Assembly (NCBI RefSeq): GCF_035621355.1
Contig: NZ_CP141769.1
Coordinates: forward strand, 1,178,001 to 1,242,000
DNA from: Thiobacillus sp. SCUT-2
GTDB taxonomy: Bacteria; Pseudomonadota; Gammaproteobacteria; Burkholderiales; Thiobacillaceae
Reading direction: 5' to 3'
DNA: 64,000 nt
Of the stretch, positions 34,998 through 43,761 are shown one piece after another. Position 1 is the first letter of the stretch. The number at the start of each line of letters is the position of its first letter. Made by a program: the position numbers and the translations under genes. Under the pieces are notes generated by a model. The model was given only the letters and a program-made list of their open reading frames with translations, searched no databases and was not told the DNA's origin.

Positions 34998-35084
34998 CAT
35001 CGTCCGGAACGCGGCGGCGGTGACTTCGCCGATTGCGTTCGCGTCGGCCGCGGTTTCGTCGCGCATCACGATTCGCGGGGTCAT
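34998..35084 (-). pseudogene. N-terminal fragment of a GNAT acetyltransferase gene
   Basis: With AGGAGACCC before its ATG (35084), the frame reads MTPRIVMRDETAADANAIG and then EVTAAAFRTM, a typical N-terminus of a GNAT N-acetyltransferase. After about 29 codons the resemblance ends and the frame runs into the next gene region. The catalytic part is absent, so this is a truncated remnant. Such fragments suggest a local deletion between the kinase and OmpA genes. Confidence 0.5.
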
Positions 35085-35141
35085 GGGTCTCCTGTTCCTC
35101 GTATCACGCAGGTCGCGGCATGCCGGCGCGCGCATGCGGCT

Positions 35142-36668
35142 TCACGGCGTGTGCGTGGCGTCGATGCATTGGGGCAATTCGTCGGCCCCGAGTGGCTGCT
35201 GCGTGTCGAGCTGGTGCTTCAGGACCGCGAGGTCGGCTTCGGAGGCATCGGTGCCTGCGCGGGAGCGCGCGACGATGCGTTCGCGCAGGGTGTCGATCGG
35301 CACCGGAAAATCGAGAATGCGGAAGTCGACCTGGCGCGCGCGCGCTACATTGCGCAGCAGGTCGCGCTGCCAGCGCGCGGTGAAGGTCGCGTCGACGATG
35401 ACGGGCCAGCCGGCGTCGAGCGCCCGGCCGGCGAGCGCTGCCAGGTGTTCATAGGTGCGGCGCGTGGCGTCGGCGGCATAGAGTTGCGCGCCGACGCCGG
35501 AGCCGCTCTTCGCGAGGGCGTCGAGGCCGGCGAGCCGCTTGCGCTCGACGTCGGAGCGCAGGCGGATGGCGCCGGGGTGCTGCATCGCGCGGCGCGTGAC
35601 GGTGGTCTTGCCGGAACCGGACAGGCCGTGCGTGATGTCGAGGCGCGGGGCGGGCGGCCGGGTCAGCGACGTGGCGAGCGCGAGCAGCGTGCGGACTTCT
35701 CCGAGGGCGGCCGCGCGCTCCGCGCCGCCGGTCTGCGCGCCGCGGATGGCGGCGACCTTGGCGCGCACCAGTGCGCGGTAGACCGTGTAGTAGCGCAGCA
35801 GGGCGAGGCCGGCGTAGTCGCCGGTGGCTTCGAGCCAGCCGTTCAGGAACAGCCAGGCCCAGTCGGCGTGGCCGCGCTGCAGCAGGTCCATGAAGCAGAA
35901 CGCGATCTCCGACTGGATGTCGATCCAGCGCAGCTCGGGGTTGAACTCGATGCAGTCGAACACCAGCAGCCGGCCGTCGAACCAGGCGAGATTGCCGAGA
36001 TGCAGGTCGCCGTGGCATTCGCGCACGAAGCCGTCGCGCTTGCGTGCATCCATCAGCGGGGCGAGCCGGGCGTGCTCGCACTCGCTCCAGTGCTGCAGTG
36101 CGTCGAGCAGCGCGCGGTCGTCGGCGTCGTCGAGGCGCGGCGCGATCTGCGCGAAGTTCTGCGCCACCGGCCGCCACACGGCGTCCGGGCTGCCCCAGGG
36201 GCTGTCGGCGTCGGCGCGGGCGCAGGCGTCGAGATGGAAGCGGGCCGCCGTGGCGGCGATGGCGTCGACGTGCTGCGCCGTCATGCCGCCTTGTGCGTCG
36301 AGCCGGTCGAGCGTGGCGTCGGCGGGAAACTGGCGCATCTTCACCGCGTATTCGAGCGTCTCGCCGCGGCCGTCAAGGTGCGGGGCGTCGGGCGTGCCGG
36401 TGACGGGGACGACGTCGAGGTAGATGTCGGGCGCGAGCCGGCGGTTGAGCCGAACTTCGTCGCAGCAGGCGTGCAGGCGCCGGGCGAGGGTGCTGAAGTC
36501 GAGGAAGCCGAGGTCGAGCGGCTTCTTGATCTTGTAGGCGAAGTCGCCGGTGAGGAGGATCCAGGAGATGTGGGTTTCGACCAGCCGGACGGCGCCGACC
36601 GGGTGATCGTAGCAGGCCGGGTCGCGCAGGCGGCGGATCAGGTCGGCCGGGTCCGGCGTCGCATCCAT
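35142..36668 (-). CDS. Bifunctional aminoglycoside-phosphotransferase-like / P-loop kinase protein
   Basis: A 508-residue cytoplasmic fusion. Residues 1-320 are a protein-kinase-fold phosphotransferase (APH-like): KIKKPLDLGFLDF near the ATP site, the catalytic loop ECHGDLHLGNLAW and the metal motif VFDCIEFN. Residues 335-500 are a P-loop kinase of the zeta-toxin/AAA_33 sort with Walker A GLSGSGKTT. The substrate is unknown. A paralogue of only the first domain is encoded at 44527-45630. It is followed after 30 bp on the right by a hibernation factor gene in the same direction. Confidence 0.85.
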   Translation of the reverse strand: MDATPDPADLIRRLRDPACYDHPVGAVRLVETHISWILLTGDFAYKIKKPLDLGFLDFSTLARRLHACCDEVRLNRRLAPDIYLDVVPVTGTPDAPHLDGRGETLEYAVKMRQFPADATLDRLDAQGGMTAQHVDAIAATAARFHLDACARADADSPWGSPDAVWRPVAQNFAQIAPRLDDADDRALLDALQHWSECEHARLAPLMDARKRDGFVRECHGDLHLGNLAWFDGRLLVFDCIEFNPELRWIDIQSEIAFCFMDLLQRGHADWAWLFLNGWLEATGDYAGLALLRYYTVYRALVRAKVAAIRGAQTGGAERAAALGEVRTLLALATSLTRPPAPRLDITHGLSGSGKTTVTRRAMQHPGAIRLRSDVERKRLAGLDALAKSGSGVGAQLYAADATRRTYEHLAALAGRALDAGWPVIVDATFTARWQRDLLRNVARARQVDFRILDFPVPIDTLRERIVARSRAGTDASEADLAVLKHQLDTQQPLGADELPQCIDATHTP

Positions 36669-36697
36669 GCCCGCGTGACCGGCCGGGTCAGGCCCGC

Positions 36698-37003
36698 TTA
36701 CAGCTGGCGGGCATAGTCCTCGAGCTGCCGCTTGGCGGCGTCGAAGGCGTCACGCACGGCCACGTAGGCGTCTTCGTTGGCCTGCTTGTCGACGACGATT
36801 TCCGAGCCCGGCACGCCGAGATCGATGCGAACGTTGAAAGGCTTGCCCTGCTGGTGATGCTTGGCCGCCTGCTCGACGACGACGCGGCAGCTGACGATGT
36901 CGGCGAAAATCTGTTCAAGTTTCTGCGCCTTGTCCCGGATGTGCGTGTCGAGCGCATCGGAATGGGGCATGTCGCGGAAAGTGATTTGAAGCGGGGTTTT
37001 CAT
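36698..37003 (-). CDS. HPF/RaiA-family ribosome hibernation protein (short form)
   Basis: A 101-residue protein of the short HPF/RaiA family, which binds the decoding region of idle 70S ribosomes and protects them. The N-terminus MKTPLQITFRD and the end DAFDAAKRQLEDYARQL are almost the same as in the HPF domain of the cold-shock fusion at 52440. No C-terminal dimerisation domain is present. GGAG precedes the ATG. It lies 43 bp after a DksA-like gene in the same direction. Confidence 0.87.
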   Translation of the reverse strand: MKTPLQITFRDMPHSDALDTHIRDKAQKLEQIFADIVSCRVVVEQAAKHHQQGKPFNVRIDLGVPGSEIVVDKQANEDAYVAVRDAFDAAKRQLEDYARQL

Positions 37004-37046
37004 GATGACTCCGTTGGGTTGAACGAGGCAGGCGCAGCCTGCCGGC

Positions 37047-37445
37047 TTACAGTTTGGGGTGGCTCTCCTGCGCATACTGCTTTTCGCGCTGCTCCTGGCA
37101 GACGATGCAGCGCTTCGCGGTCGGGTAGGCCTGCAGGCGCGTGAAGCCGATGTCGTCGCCGCAGTCGATGCAGACGCCGTAAGTGCCGTCTCCGACGCGC
37201 CGCAGGGCGGCCTCGATGTCGCGCATCTCCTGGACCTGCCGGTCGACGATCGCGACGTTGAAATCGGCCAGCGCATTGGCGAGCGACTCGTCGCCCGCGT
37301 CGCCCGGCTCGCTGTTGAGCAGGTCGATGCGGTGCTGGTCGCCCGTATTGTCCAGTTCCTCGCGCACTTCGCGCAAGAGCGTCTGGTAATCCTGCTTGAG
37401 CTTGCGGGTCAGTTGTTCGATCTGGGACTGCTTGAGTGCGGCCAT
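37047..37445 (-). CDS. DksA/TraR-family zinc-finger protein
   Basis: A 132-residue protein with an N-terminal coiled-coil (residues 5-85) and a C-terminal four-cysteine zinc finger, CIDCGDDIGF to CIVCQ, as in DksA/TraR proteins that bind the secondary channel of RNA polymerase and support the stringent response. The conserved DELxDAE-like acidic turn of DksA is not obvious, so it may be a DksA-like variant. GGAGG lies four bases before the ATG at 37445. Confidence 0.87.
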   Translation of the reverse strand: MAALKQSQIEQLTRKLKQDYQTLLREVREELDNTGDQHRIDLLNSEPGDAGDESLANALADFNVAIVDRQVQEMRDIEAALRRVGDGTYGVCIDCGDDIGFTRLQAYPTAKRCIVCQEQREKQYAQESHPKL

Positions 37446-37510
37446 CGGACCTCCTGCACACGTTGTTGTCGACGGATTCGCCTTTACTTCAAGGATAGCA
37501 ATATCCCATT

Positions 37511-38227
37511 TCAAAGGCGACTGGATTCCACGCCGCTCCGCGCCGACTCGACCAACGCAGCCTGCAGCTCACGCCAGCCGCGCCCGCCCCGCAGCGCGTG
37601 CGTCTGGTTGACCTCGAGCTCGATGCCGACATAGGCGTCGGGCGGGAAGCGGCGACGCAGGTAGGCGGTCAGGCCGTCCGACCGTCCCGCGTAGGGATAG
37701 TTGCGGCGCACCTTGAGGTCCGGTCGCAGCGCGGCGAGGGCGGCCTGCCACGTGCGGCACAGGTCGACTTCGCCGCTGCGCGAGGGGTCGTAGAGGAGGC
37801 CGACGTCGGCGTTGCGGACGACGCCATCGAGCACGGGCGTGAAGCTGTGCGACGCCAGATGGATCACCCGCTGGCCGTGGGCGACCGCCGCAGCGACGTG
37901 CGCTTCGATGGCGCTGCGGTAGGGCAGGTAATGGCGGGCGAAAATCTCGTTCCGAACGGGGACGGGCGCGCTGCGTGTCGCCTCGGAATAGAGCCGGGGA
38001 TGACCCGGCGAGCGGTTGAGGTCGATCAGCAGGCGGCTCGTCGTCGAGGCGAACAGGGGTGCCGAGAAGGCCGCGGCGAGCTTGCGGGCGAGGGCCAGCG
38101 CGCCGGGATCGAATCCGCGATGGCTGCGCAGCAGTGGCTCGAAGTCGGCGAACAGGGCGCGGTAGCGCGGCGGAATGCGGTTGCCGCCGTGCTCGCAGGT
38201 GATGAGGATCGAATCCCGTCCGGCCAT
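37511..38227 (-). CDS. N-formylglutamate amidohydrolase family protein
   Basis: A 238-residue zinc hydrolase of the N-formylglutamate amidohydrolase (HutG-like) family. Family landmarks are ITCEHGGNRIP at residues 9-19, DLNRSPGHP near 70 and HLASHSFTP near 125. It hydrolyses an amide of a glutamate-like amino acid or a peptide. It starts 5 bp after the GCS2 gene and is the last of four genes (C39-like peptidase, RimK-like ligase, GCS2 ligase, this one) that overlap or abut, so its real substrate may be a product of those ligases, not histidine breakdown. Confidence 0.85.
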   Translation of the reverse strand: MAGRDSILITCEHGGNRIPPRYRALFADFEPLLRSHRGFDPGALALARKLAAAFSAPLFASTTSRLLIDLNRSPGHPRLYSEATRSAPVPVRNEIFARHYLPYRSAIEAHVAAAVAHGQRVIHLASHSFTPVLDGVVRNADVGLLYDPSRSGEVDLCRTWQAALAALRPDLKVRRNYPYAGRSDGLTAYLRRRFPPDAYVGIELEVNQTHALRGGRGWRELQAALVESARSGVESSRL

Positions 38228-38231
38228 CGCA

Positions 38232-39443
38232 TCACGCGGCGAACAGCCGCCCCGCTTCGAGGCAGTCGCACAGCATCCGGTAGACCTCGTGCAAGCGCGC
38301 TGCCGACGGCGTCGGGCCGGTGGCGCGCAGGATGCGGCGGGCGAGCGGACCGTGGTCGAGGATTGCGCACAGCGTGCCATGCCAGGAGGCGTCGGGCACC
38401 CACGTTTCGACGAGGTGGCGCCAGAGGTCGCCGGCGCGGCAGGCGGACCGCGGGGAGCCTAGCAGGCGCAAGTAATCGGCATCGTCGATCCGCGCGGCGT
38501 CGGCCTCGCGGATGCAGACCTGCAGGATGGCCGCCAGGGCATCCGTGCCGATGGCCTGCTGTGCGGCGAGCGGGGCGGTCCTGACGTCGTACAGCGCGCG
38601 GACGACCGCGATCGTCGCAGCCGCGATCGCGACGTCGGCCTGCGGGCACTCCTGCACGTCGATGACACGGATCTCGATGGCGTCGCGATCGAAGCGCGGA
38701 ATCGCGCCACGTGCGTTGAGCCATTCGTGGCGCAGGATGCCTTCTGGATCGAATGGCGAAACGTCCCGGTACATTCGCGCGAGCACGTCCGTCTCGTAGC
38801 CCGTGCGGCTGTCGGCCGTGTCGGGGATGACGCGCCCGATGACCGAGGGGGCGCGGCGCACCGCCGTGCCATAGGCCGCCATGCGGGTGTCGAGCGTTCC
38901 GCTCGGGTGGCCGTCGGCGATCGGCGAGCTCGCCGCAAGCGCGGGCAGGATCGGCAGCACGAGGCGCACCGCGGCGTGCAGGCGCGCAAACTCCCCGTCG
39001 TCGGCGAACGGCAGGTTGAGGTGCATGCTCTGCAGGTTGGCCTGGCCGTGCTGGCGGCAGCCGAAGACCCGATCGTAGGCCGCGTAGATCTCGCGATGCG
39101 CGTGCGGCCACAGCCGCGTCTCGGCGGCCGGATCCATCCACGGATGCATGCCGCCGGGCATGAGGCGCGCCCCCAGCGGCGCCAGCCGCGCCTCGATCGC
39201 GGCGATTTCCGCCTGGAATCCGGCGGCCAGCGGCGCCAGCGCGGGCTCGGGTCGAATGTTCTTGAGTTCGACCAGATGCCCCACGATCTCGTTCGACCAG
39301 CCGAAGCGGCCGCGTTCGATGTCGCCGGAGGGGTTCAGCAAGGCATCGGCGAGAGGCCTGACATCCAGGCTGTCGCGGTCGACGATCATGTACTCGAGTT
39401 CGATGCCGTAGCCCGCGAAGGCGTGCAGGGCGGGCGTCTCCAT
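38232..39443 (-). CDS. Glutamate-cysteine ligase-like (GCS2/YbdK) carboxylate-amine ligase
   Basis: A 403-residue ATP-dependent ligase of the GCS2 family. N-terminal GYGIELEYMIVD carries the metal-binding glutamates, and QHGQANLQSMHLNLPF and EIRVIDVQECPQ complete the active site. It should couple the carboxylate of one amino acid to an amine. It lies between a RimK-like ATP-grasp ligase (1 bp away) and an N-formylglutamate amidohydrolase. It is not the housekeeping gshA type. The product is unknown. Confidence 0.85.
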   Translation of the reverse strand: METPALHAFAGYGIELEYMIVDRDSLDVRPLADALLNPSGDIERGRFGWSNEIVGHLVELKNIRPEPALAPLAAGFQAEIAAIEARLAPLGARLMPGGMHPWMDPAAETRLWPHAHREIYAAYDRVFGCRQHGQANLQSMHLNLPFADDGEFARLHAAVRLVLPILPALAASSPIADGHPSGTLDTRMAAYGTAVRRAPSVIGRVIPDTADSRTGYETDVLARMYRDVSPFDPEGILRHEWLNARGAIPRFDRDAIEIRVIDVQECPQADVAIAAATIAVVRALYDVRTAPLAAQQAIGTDALAAILQVCIREADAARIDDADYLRLLGSPRSACRAGDLWRHLVETWVPDASWHGTLCAILDHGPLARRILRATGPTPSAARLHEVYRMLCDCLEAGRLFAA

Positions 39444-39444
39444 A

Positions 39445-40914
39445 TCAGGCCGTGACCCGCTTGCGGGCTTCGATGCGGCGCACGAAGGAGCCCATGATCT
39501 CGCGGTAGAGCGCGTCCTTCAGCACGCCGTCCTCGTTGCCGGCGTCGACGTTGGGATTGTCGTTCACCTCGATGACGTAGCAGCGCCCGCCGACCTGCTT
39601 GATGTCGACGCCGTAGAGGCCGTCGCCGATCAGGTTGGCGGCCTTGAGCGCGAGCTTCACGACCTCATCCGGCGCCTCCGCCACGGCGACCGCCTGCACC
39701 GGGCCTTCCTCGTAGCCGCGCCGTCCCGGCTCGCGACGGATGATCTGCCAATGCCCGGCGGCCATGAAGTACCTGCAGACGAACAGCGGACGGCGGTCAA
39801 GGATGCCGACGCGCCAATCGAACTCGGTCGGCAGCCATTCCTGCGCGACGATCAGTTCGGATTTCTGCAGCAGCGCCTCGACCCGCGCCAGCAGTTCCGG
39901 CTCGGTCTCGACGCGGAGCACGCCGAGCGAGCCGGAACTGTCAGGCTGCTTCAGCACGCACGGCAGGCCGAGGTCGGCCACGATCTGGCCGACGTTGCCG
40001 TGATGCACCATCAGCGTCCGCGGGGCCGGCAGGTTGTGGCGCGCCAGCAGCTCGGCGAGATAGACCTTGTTGTTGCAGCGCAGGATCGAATCGGGGTCGT
40101 CGATGACGACGAGCCCCTCCGCGGCGGCACGGCGCGAGAAGCGGTAGGTGTAGTGGTTGGCGTAGGTGGTGTCGCGGATGAACAGCGCGTCGAACTCGGA
40201 CAGCCGGCCGATGTCGGCACGCGTCAGGAATTCGGCCTGCAGGCCGACCTCCGCCGCGGCCTTCTCGAAATGCTGCATGGCGCGCGGGTTCGACGGCGGC
40301 TCGGAGTTGTCGGGGTCATGCAGGATGGCGAGATCGAAGCGCGGTGCCGGGCGCCTGGGCGCCAGCCGGCGGCGCCCCATGAAGTAGGCCGTGGCGGCCT
40401 CGACGGCGAACTCGTGGTGGGCCGGCGGAATGTCGCTGGCGGCGATCGCGCGCACGCTGCGCAGCCGCCACTGCTCGCGATGCCGCTCGAAATGGGCGCG
40501 CAGCAGCGGCGCCTGCAGGCGGCTGAAGAGCCGGCGGCTGAGCATCGCGTGGCGGCGGGCCACGTTGCGGCCGAAATAGATGCTGAGGTCGAAGCTGTCC
40601 GACTTGATCGGGGCGAGCGACTTCTGTACGAGCTCGTCGAGATCCTCGGTGAGCAGCCGCACCAGCGTCTGCGACTGCAGGTCCTCCATGGTGCTCACGC
40701 GCGGCAGCGGCTTGTGGCCGCGTGCCTCCGCCAGCAGCGAGACGTAGTAGCCGAGGCTCTGGTAGCGGTAGGAGCGGCACAGATCGAAGACCTTCACTGT
40801 GCGGTCCTCGCCGTAGGCAGGATCGGTCAGGTAGGCGCGCGCCGACACGACGGCGACGCCGGGCATGTCGAGCGGCCAGTCGCGCGGGTTGTCGACGACG
40901 ATGAGGATGCTCAC
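39445..40914 (-). CDS. RimK-like ATP-grasp ligase with RLAN N-terminal domain
   Basis: A 489-residue protein. Residues 1-190 are an RLAN (RimK-like ATP-grasp N-terminal) domain; residues about 200-480 are the ATP-grasp ligase with the nucleotide-binding loop VLKQPDSSGSLGV, and the metal site YVIEVNDNPNVDAG. RimK-type enzymes add amino acids, often glutamate, to a protein or peptide carboxyl end. It overlaps the C39-like peptidase gene by 4 bp on one side and abuts the GCS2 gene on the other. Target unknown. Confidence 0.88.
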   Translation of the reverse strand: MSILIVVDNPRDWPLDMPGVAVVSARAYLTDPAYGEDRTVKVFDLCRSYRYQSLGYYVSLLAEARGHKPLPRVSTMEDLQSQTLVRLLTEDLDELVQKSLAPIKSDSFDLSIYFGRNVARRHAMLSRRLFSRLQAPLLRAHFERHREQWRLRSVRAIAASDIPPAHHEFAVEAATAYFMGRRRLAPRRPAPRFDLAILHDPDNSEPPSNPRAMQHFEKAAAEVGLQAEFLTRADIGRLSEFDALFIRDTTYANHYTYRFSRRAAAEGLVVIDDPDSILRCNNKVYLAELLARHNLPAPRTLMVHHGNVGQIVADLGLPCVLKQPDSSGSLGVLRVETEPELLARVEALLQKSELIVAQEWLPTEFDWRVGILDRRPLFVCRYFMAAGHWQIIRREPGRRGYEEGPVQAVAVAEAPDEVVKLALKAANLIGDGLYGVDIKQVGGRCYVIEVNDNPNVDAGNEDGVLKDALYREIMGSFVRRIEARKRVTA

Positions 40915-41645
40915 GGCATGCCTTCCGGCGCGGTGCGCGGCGGGTGGACGACGAGGAGGTTCGCGTCGTGGGTGACGATGCCGAGCAGCACCGCGCCGAT
41001 CAGGCGGTCGATGTTGACCCAGTATTCGTGCGACGGGCTGTAGGGATGGCGCCAGTAGGGATCGGCCACCAGCACGCTGCGCCTTTCGCGGTCGTAGCCC
41101 GCGAGGACGACGAAGTGTCCGGCCGGCAGGCCGCGGATGTCGTCGGGCGTGTCGTCGGGGCCGTATTCGCGCGCGGCGCGATACAGGTAGGTGGAGCTGA
41201 GCCCGGTGATGATCGGCAGCTTGCGGCGCAGCAGGCCGCGGATCAGCGGGCGCGACAGGTCCCGCAGGCGCAGCCGACCGCCGAGGCGCAGGAATTCGAG
41301 GTAGCCTTCGGTGACGGCCTGCAGGCGGGCGTCATGCTGTTTTTCCTTGCGCTGGCGCTGCAGGCGTTCGGCGATGTCGACGCCCGGCGCGAACCAGGTG
41401 GGATCGAAGACGGTCAGGTTGTACGTGTAGAGCGTCGCCTGGTAGCCCTGGCGCAGCGCATCGCAGGCAAGGAAGATGGCGAAGGTGCCGCCGTGCTTGA
41501 GCTTGTGCGTGCGCGCGATCACCTCGGCAAGCGGCACCTGGCCGCCCCAGTAGGCGTAGACGGCCTGCAGGCAGGTGGGCCCGCAGGTCGTCTCGTCCGG
41601 CTGCGGCTGGATCGTCAGCGGGAGGCGCAGCGTGATGGGATGCAT
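40911..41645 (-). CDS. C39-like cysteine peptidase
   Basis: A 244-residue papain-fold peptidase of the C39 type. The catalytic residues are Cys21 in TTCGPTCLQ, His177 in AGHFVVLAGYD and Asp195 in VADPYW, as in bacteriocin-leader peptidases, but without the ABC transporter parts. No signal peptide is evident. First of the four overlapping genes with RimK-like, GCS2 and amidohydrolase genes. In that context it may cut a precursor before or after amino-acid ligation. Confidence 0.82.
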   Translation of the reverse strand: MHPITLRLPLTIQPQPDETTCGPTCLQAVYAYWGGQVPLAEVIARTHKLKHGGTFAIFLACDALRQGYQATLYTYNLTVFDPTWFAPGVDIAERLQRQRKEKQHDARLQAVTEGYLEFLRLGGRLRLRDLSRPLIRGLLRRKLPIITGLSSTYLYRAAREYGPDDTPDDIRGLPAGHFVVLAGYDRERRSVLVADPYWRHPYSPSHEYWVNIDRLIGAVLLGIVTHDANLLVVHPPRTAPEGMP

Positions 41646-41688
41646 GGCGAGCCTCGCAGCAGGATTGCGCGTCCCCCGAACGTGCGCG

Positions 41689-42183
41689 CTAGCGCGCCCA
41701 CACCACCCGCAGCAGGTTCTCCTGCTCGTTGTAGTGATACTCGAGCTCGCCCTGGTAGGCATGGTGCAGCGCCTCGCCGATGCCGCGCGCGAGATGGATG
41801 TCGGTGGTCGTCACCAGCGTGCCGTCGTCCTGGTCCTCGATCCTGACGATGCGCTTCAGCGGATGCTCGGCCTTGGCACGCGCCTCCTCGTTCTTCACCA
41901 GGCGCATCAGCTCGTCGCGGTGGGCCTTGAAGTAGTCGCCGCCCACGCTCACGAAGCCGGCGGGGTAGTCGTCCTGGATGCGATGGCAGGCCGGACAGGT
42001 TTCCTCGTGCGCCTGCGGCGGGCGCGGCAGCCATTGCCAGCGGCCCTCGTGGTACACGGCGCCGCATTGCGGGCAGACCGCCGGCTCGTGCAGCTTGTGC
42101 TTGGCCTTGTAGGCATCGTGCCGCGATTCCTGCAGCAGGCGGTCGCGGCGGACCGGATGGAAGTTGGTGAAACGGTTTTTCAT
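41689..42183 (-). CDS. BCAM0308 family zinc-ribbon protein
   Basis: A 164-residue cytoplasmic protein of the BCAM0308 family. Two CxxC pairs, CPQC at about residue 37 and CPAC at 63, form a zinc ribbon, followed by a domain with DIHLARGIGEALHHAYQG resembling translation-related fold pieces. The family is named from a gene in the Burkholderia low-oxygen-activated locus; function is unknown. AAAGGAG lies before the ATG. It is 33 bp from the DAP-dehydrogenase-like gene in the same direction. Confidence 0.82.
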   Translation of the reverse strand: MKNRFTNFHPVRRDRLLQESRHDAYKAKHKLHEPAVCPQCGAVYHEGRWQWLPRPPQAHEETCPACHRIQDDYPAGFVSVGGDYFKAHRDELMRLVKNEEARAKAEHPLKRIVRIEDQDDGTLVTTTDIHLARGIGEALHHAYQGELEYHYNEQENLLRVVWAR

Positions 42184-42215
42184 GCCAGGCTCCTTTCCAG
42201 ACGAACAGACAGCAC

Positions 42216-43112
42216 TTACATCCACTCCTTTTCCGCGGCGCGCCACGAGTCGCCCCACAGCGCGCCGGGCGGCAGGTCGAGCAGCGTATGCGCGCCGGCC
42301 GCAAGAAACGGCAGGGCGCGCGCGGCGGCGAGCATCATCCTCGCCGCGAGCCCGGCCTCGTCGTAGCGGGCTTCCAGCAGGAAGTCGCCACTGCCGGCCT
42401 CGCCTGCTGCCGCATGGCGTTCCAGCACCAGCCCGCGGTTCGGCTGCTGCAGTGCGTCGATGCTCGGCACGGCGAAGACCAGCGTCTCCTCGTCGAGGAA
42501 GAGCGGGTCGCTGACCAGCGCCGCCTCGACGGCGGCGGCGTCGGCCGAGGGCTCGAGCTCGACATAAACGTAGCGCTGGAGGACACCGCCGCGCGGTTGC
42601 AGTTCGGTGGCCAGCGCCTTCTTCACGCCCGGGACGCCGGATGCGGCCAGGGTGTGGTGCAGGCTGCTTCCGGTGTGCAGGCGGGTTTCCGTGTGGCCGT
42701 GCGGCGCCAGCAGGGCGAACTGGCTGCGGAAAAGCGACAGGGCGCCCGGATCGCAGCCCGCACCGACGACCGCGGGGACCTTGTGGTGCAGCGCGACGCG
42801 ATGGAGATCCGCCTTGTGCTGCGTGAACGCCTCGCCGTGCAGGCGGGCGCATTCGACGACGGGAATGCGGCCCTGCAGCAGCGCCGCCGCCGTTCCCGGC
42901 ACGGCGTCGGCGGGCACGCAGACAAGCGCGGCGTCGACCGCGCCGAGCTCGCTCACATGCGTGACCGCCAGGGCCTTCAGCCAGGCGGCGGGTGCGCTCT
43001 CCGGGCGTCGCACGACGCCGGCCAGCTCGGCGCGCGGGTCCGAGCGGATGCTCTGAACGCACTGGCGCCCCAGACTCCCCAGACCGATGATGGCTAGCCG
43101 CATTTTCTTCAT
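42216..43112 (-). CDS. NAD(P)-dependent dehydrogenase, diaminopimelate-dehydrogenase-like
   Basis: A 298-residue oxidoreductase. The N-terminal Rossmann motif is IIGLGSLGRQ (residues 8-17); VVECARLHGEAF, AGCDPGALSLFR and the C-terminal substrate domain resemble meso-diaminopimelate dehydrogenase. It may therefore act on a D-amino acid or DAP-like compound. Real DAP dehydrogenase is rare in betaproteobacteria that have the standard lysine pathway, so a different substrate is quite possible. Confidence 0.75.
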   Translation of the reverse strand: MKKMRLAIIGLGSLGRQCVQSIRSDPRAELAGVVRRPESAPAAWLKALAVTHVSELGAVDAALVCVPADAVPGTAAALLQGRIPVVECARLHGEAFTQHKADLHRVALHHKVPAVVGAGCDPGALSLFRSQFALLAPHGHTETRLHTGSSLHHTLAASGVPGVKKALATELQPRGGVLQRYVYVELEPSADAAAVEAALVSDPLFLDEETLVFAVPSIDALQQPNRGLVLERHAAAGEAGSGDFLLEARYDEAGLAARMMLAAARALPFLAAGAHTLLDLPPGALWGDSWRAAEKEWM

Positions 43113-43199
43113 GTTGTCGATCCGGCCCGGCCGGCATATTTCAGACACGATGGTGTGATTCACTTTTCATACTAGGATGCGCCGCGGTCGCTGGGCGGT

Positions 43200-43709
43200 T
43201 TAGCGGATCGATTTCAGCTGGTCCATCAGTTCCCGCATGAAGGCCGGCAGGTCCGAGGGCTGGCGCGAGGTGACCAGCCGGCCGTCGACGACCACGGGAA
43301 GGTCGGCGTAGTGCGCGCCGGCCGTCTGCAGTTCCCCGGCCACGGTATGGAAACACGTGGCGCGCCGCCCCCGCATCACGCCGGCCGTGATCAGGATCTG
43401 CGGGCCATGGCAGATGGCGGCGACCGGCTTGTTCGCGTCCATGAAGGCGCGGGCGACCGCGATGGCCGCCGGCTCCTTGCGCAGCGTCGCCGGGGCCTGG
43501 CCGCCCGGCAGCACGAGCAGGGCGTAGTCGCCAGGCGAGACATCGCGCAGCGCGATGTTCGCGTCGACCTCGTAGCCGTGCTTGCCGTGGATCGCGCCGC
43601 GCGAAATCGACGCGACGTCGACCTGCAGTCCTTCTTCCTGGAGGCGGTAGAGCGGAACCAGCAGTTCGGTATCCTCGAATCGGTCCGCGCTGACGATCAG
43701 GGCCTTCAA
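43200..43709 (-). CDS. DJ-1/PfpI family protein
   Basis: A 169-residue protein of the DJ-1/PfpI superfamily, which includes glyoxalases, deglycases and stress chaperones. Glu12 in FEDTEL and the nucleophile Cys100 in AAICHGPQ mark the active site. The start is a TTG at 43709 that has CAGGAG six bases upstream and gives the N-terminus KALIVSAD of the family; upstream frame is not supported. It shares its strand with the small membrane gene on its right. Confidence 0.82.
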   Translation of the reverse strand: MKALIVSADRFEDTELLVPLYRLQEEGLQVDVASISRGAIHGKHGYEVDANIALRDVSPGDYALLVLPGGQAPATLRKEPAAIAVARAFMDANKPVAAICHGPQILITAGVMRGRRATCFHTVAGELQTAGAHYADLPVVVDGRLVTSRQPSDLPAFMRELMDQLKSIR

Positions 43710-43761
43710 GCCGGACTCCTGCGAGGCGGCAACGCGGCGGCGCGAGGGGGCTGCCCGCCGT

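Noticed and set aside
37511-38227. Histidine-degradation gene hutG
   Set aside because: No other hut genes are near; the gene is fused in an operon with ligases and a peptidase, so the hut role is unlikely.
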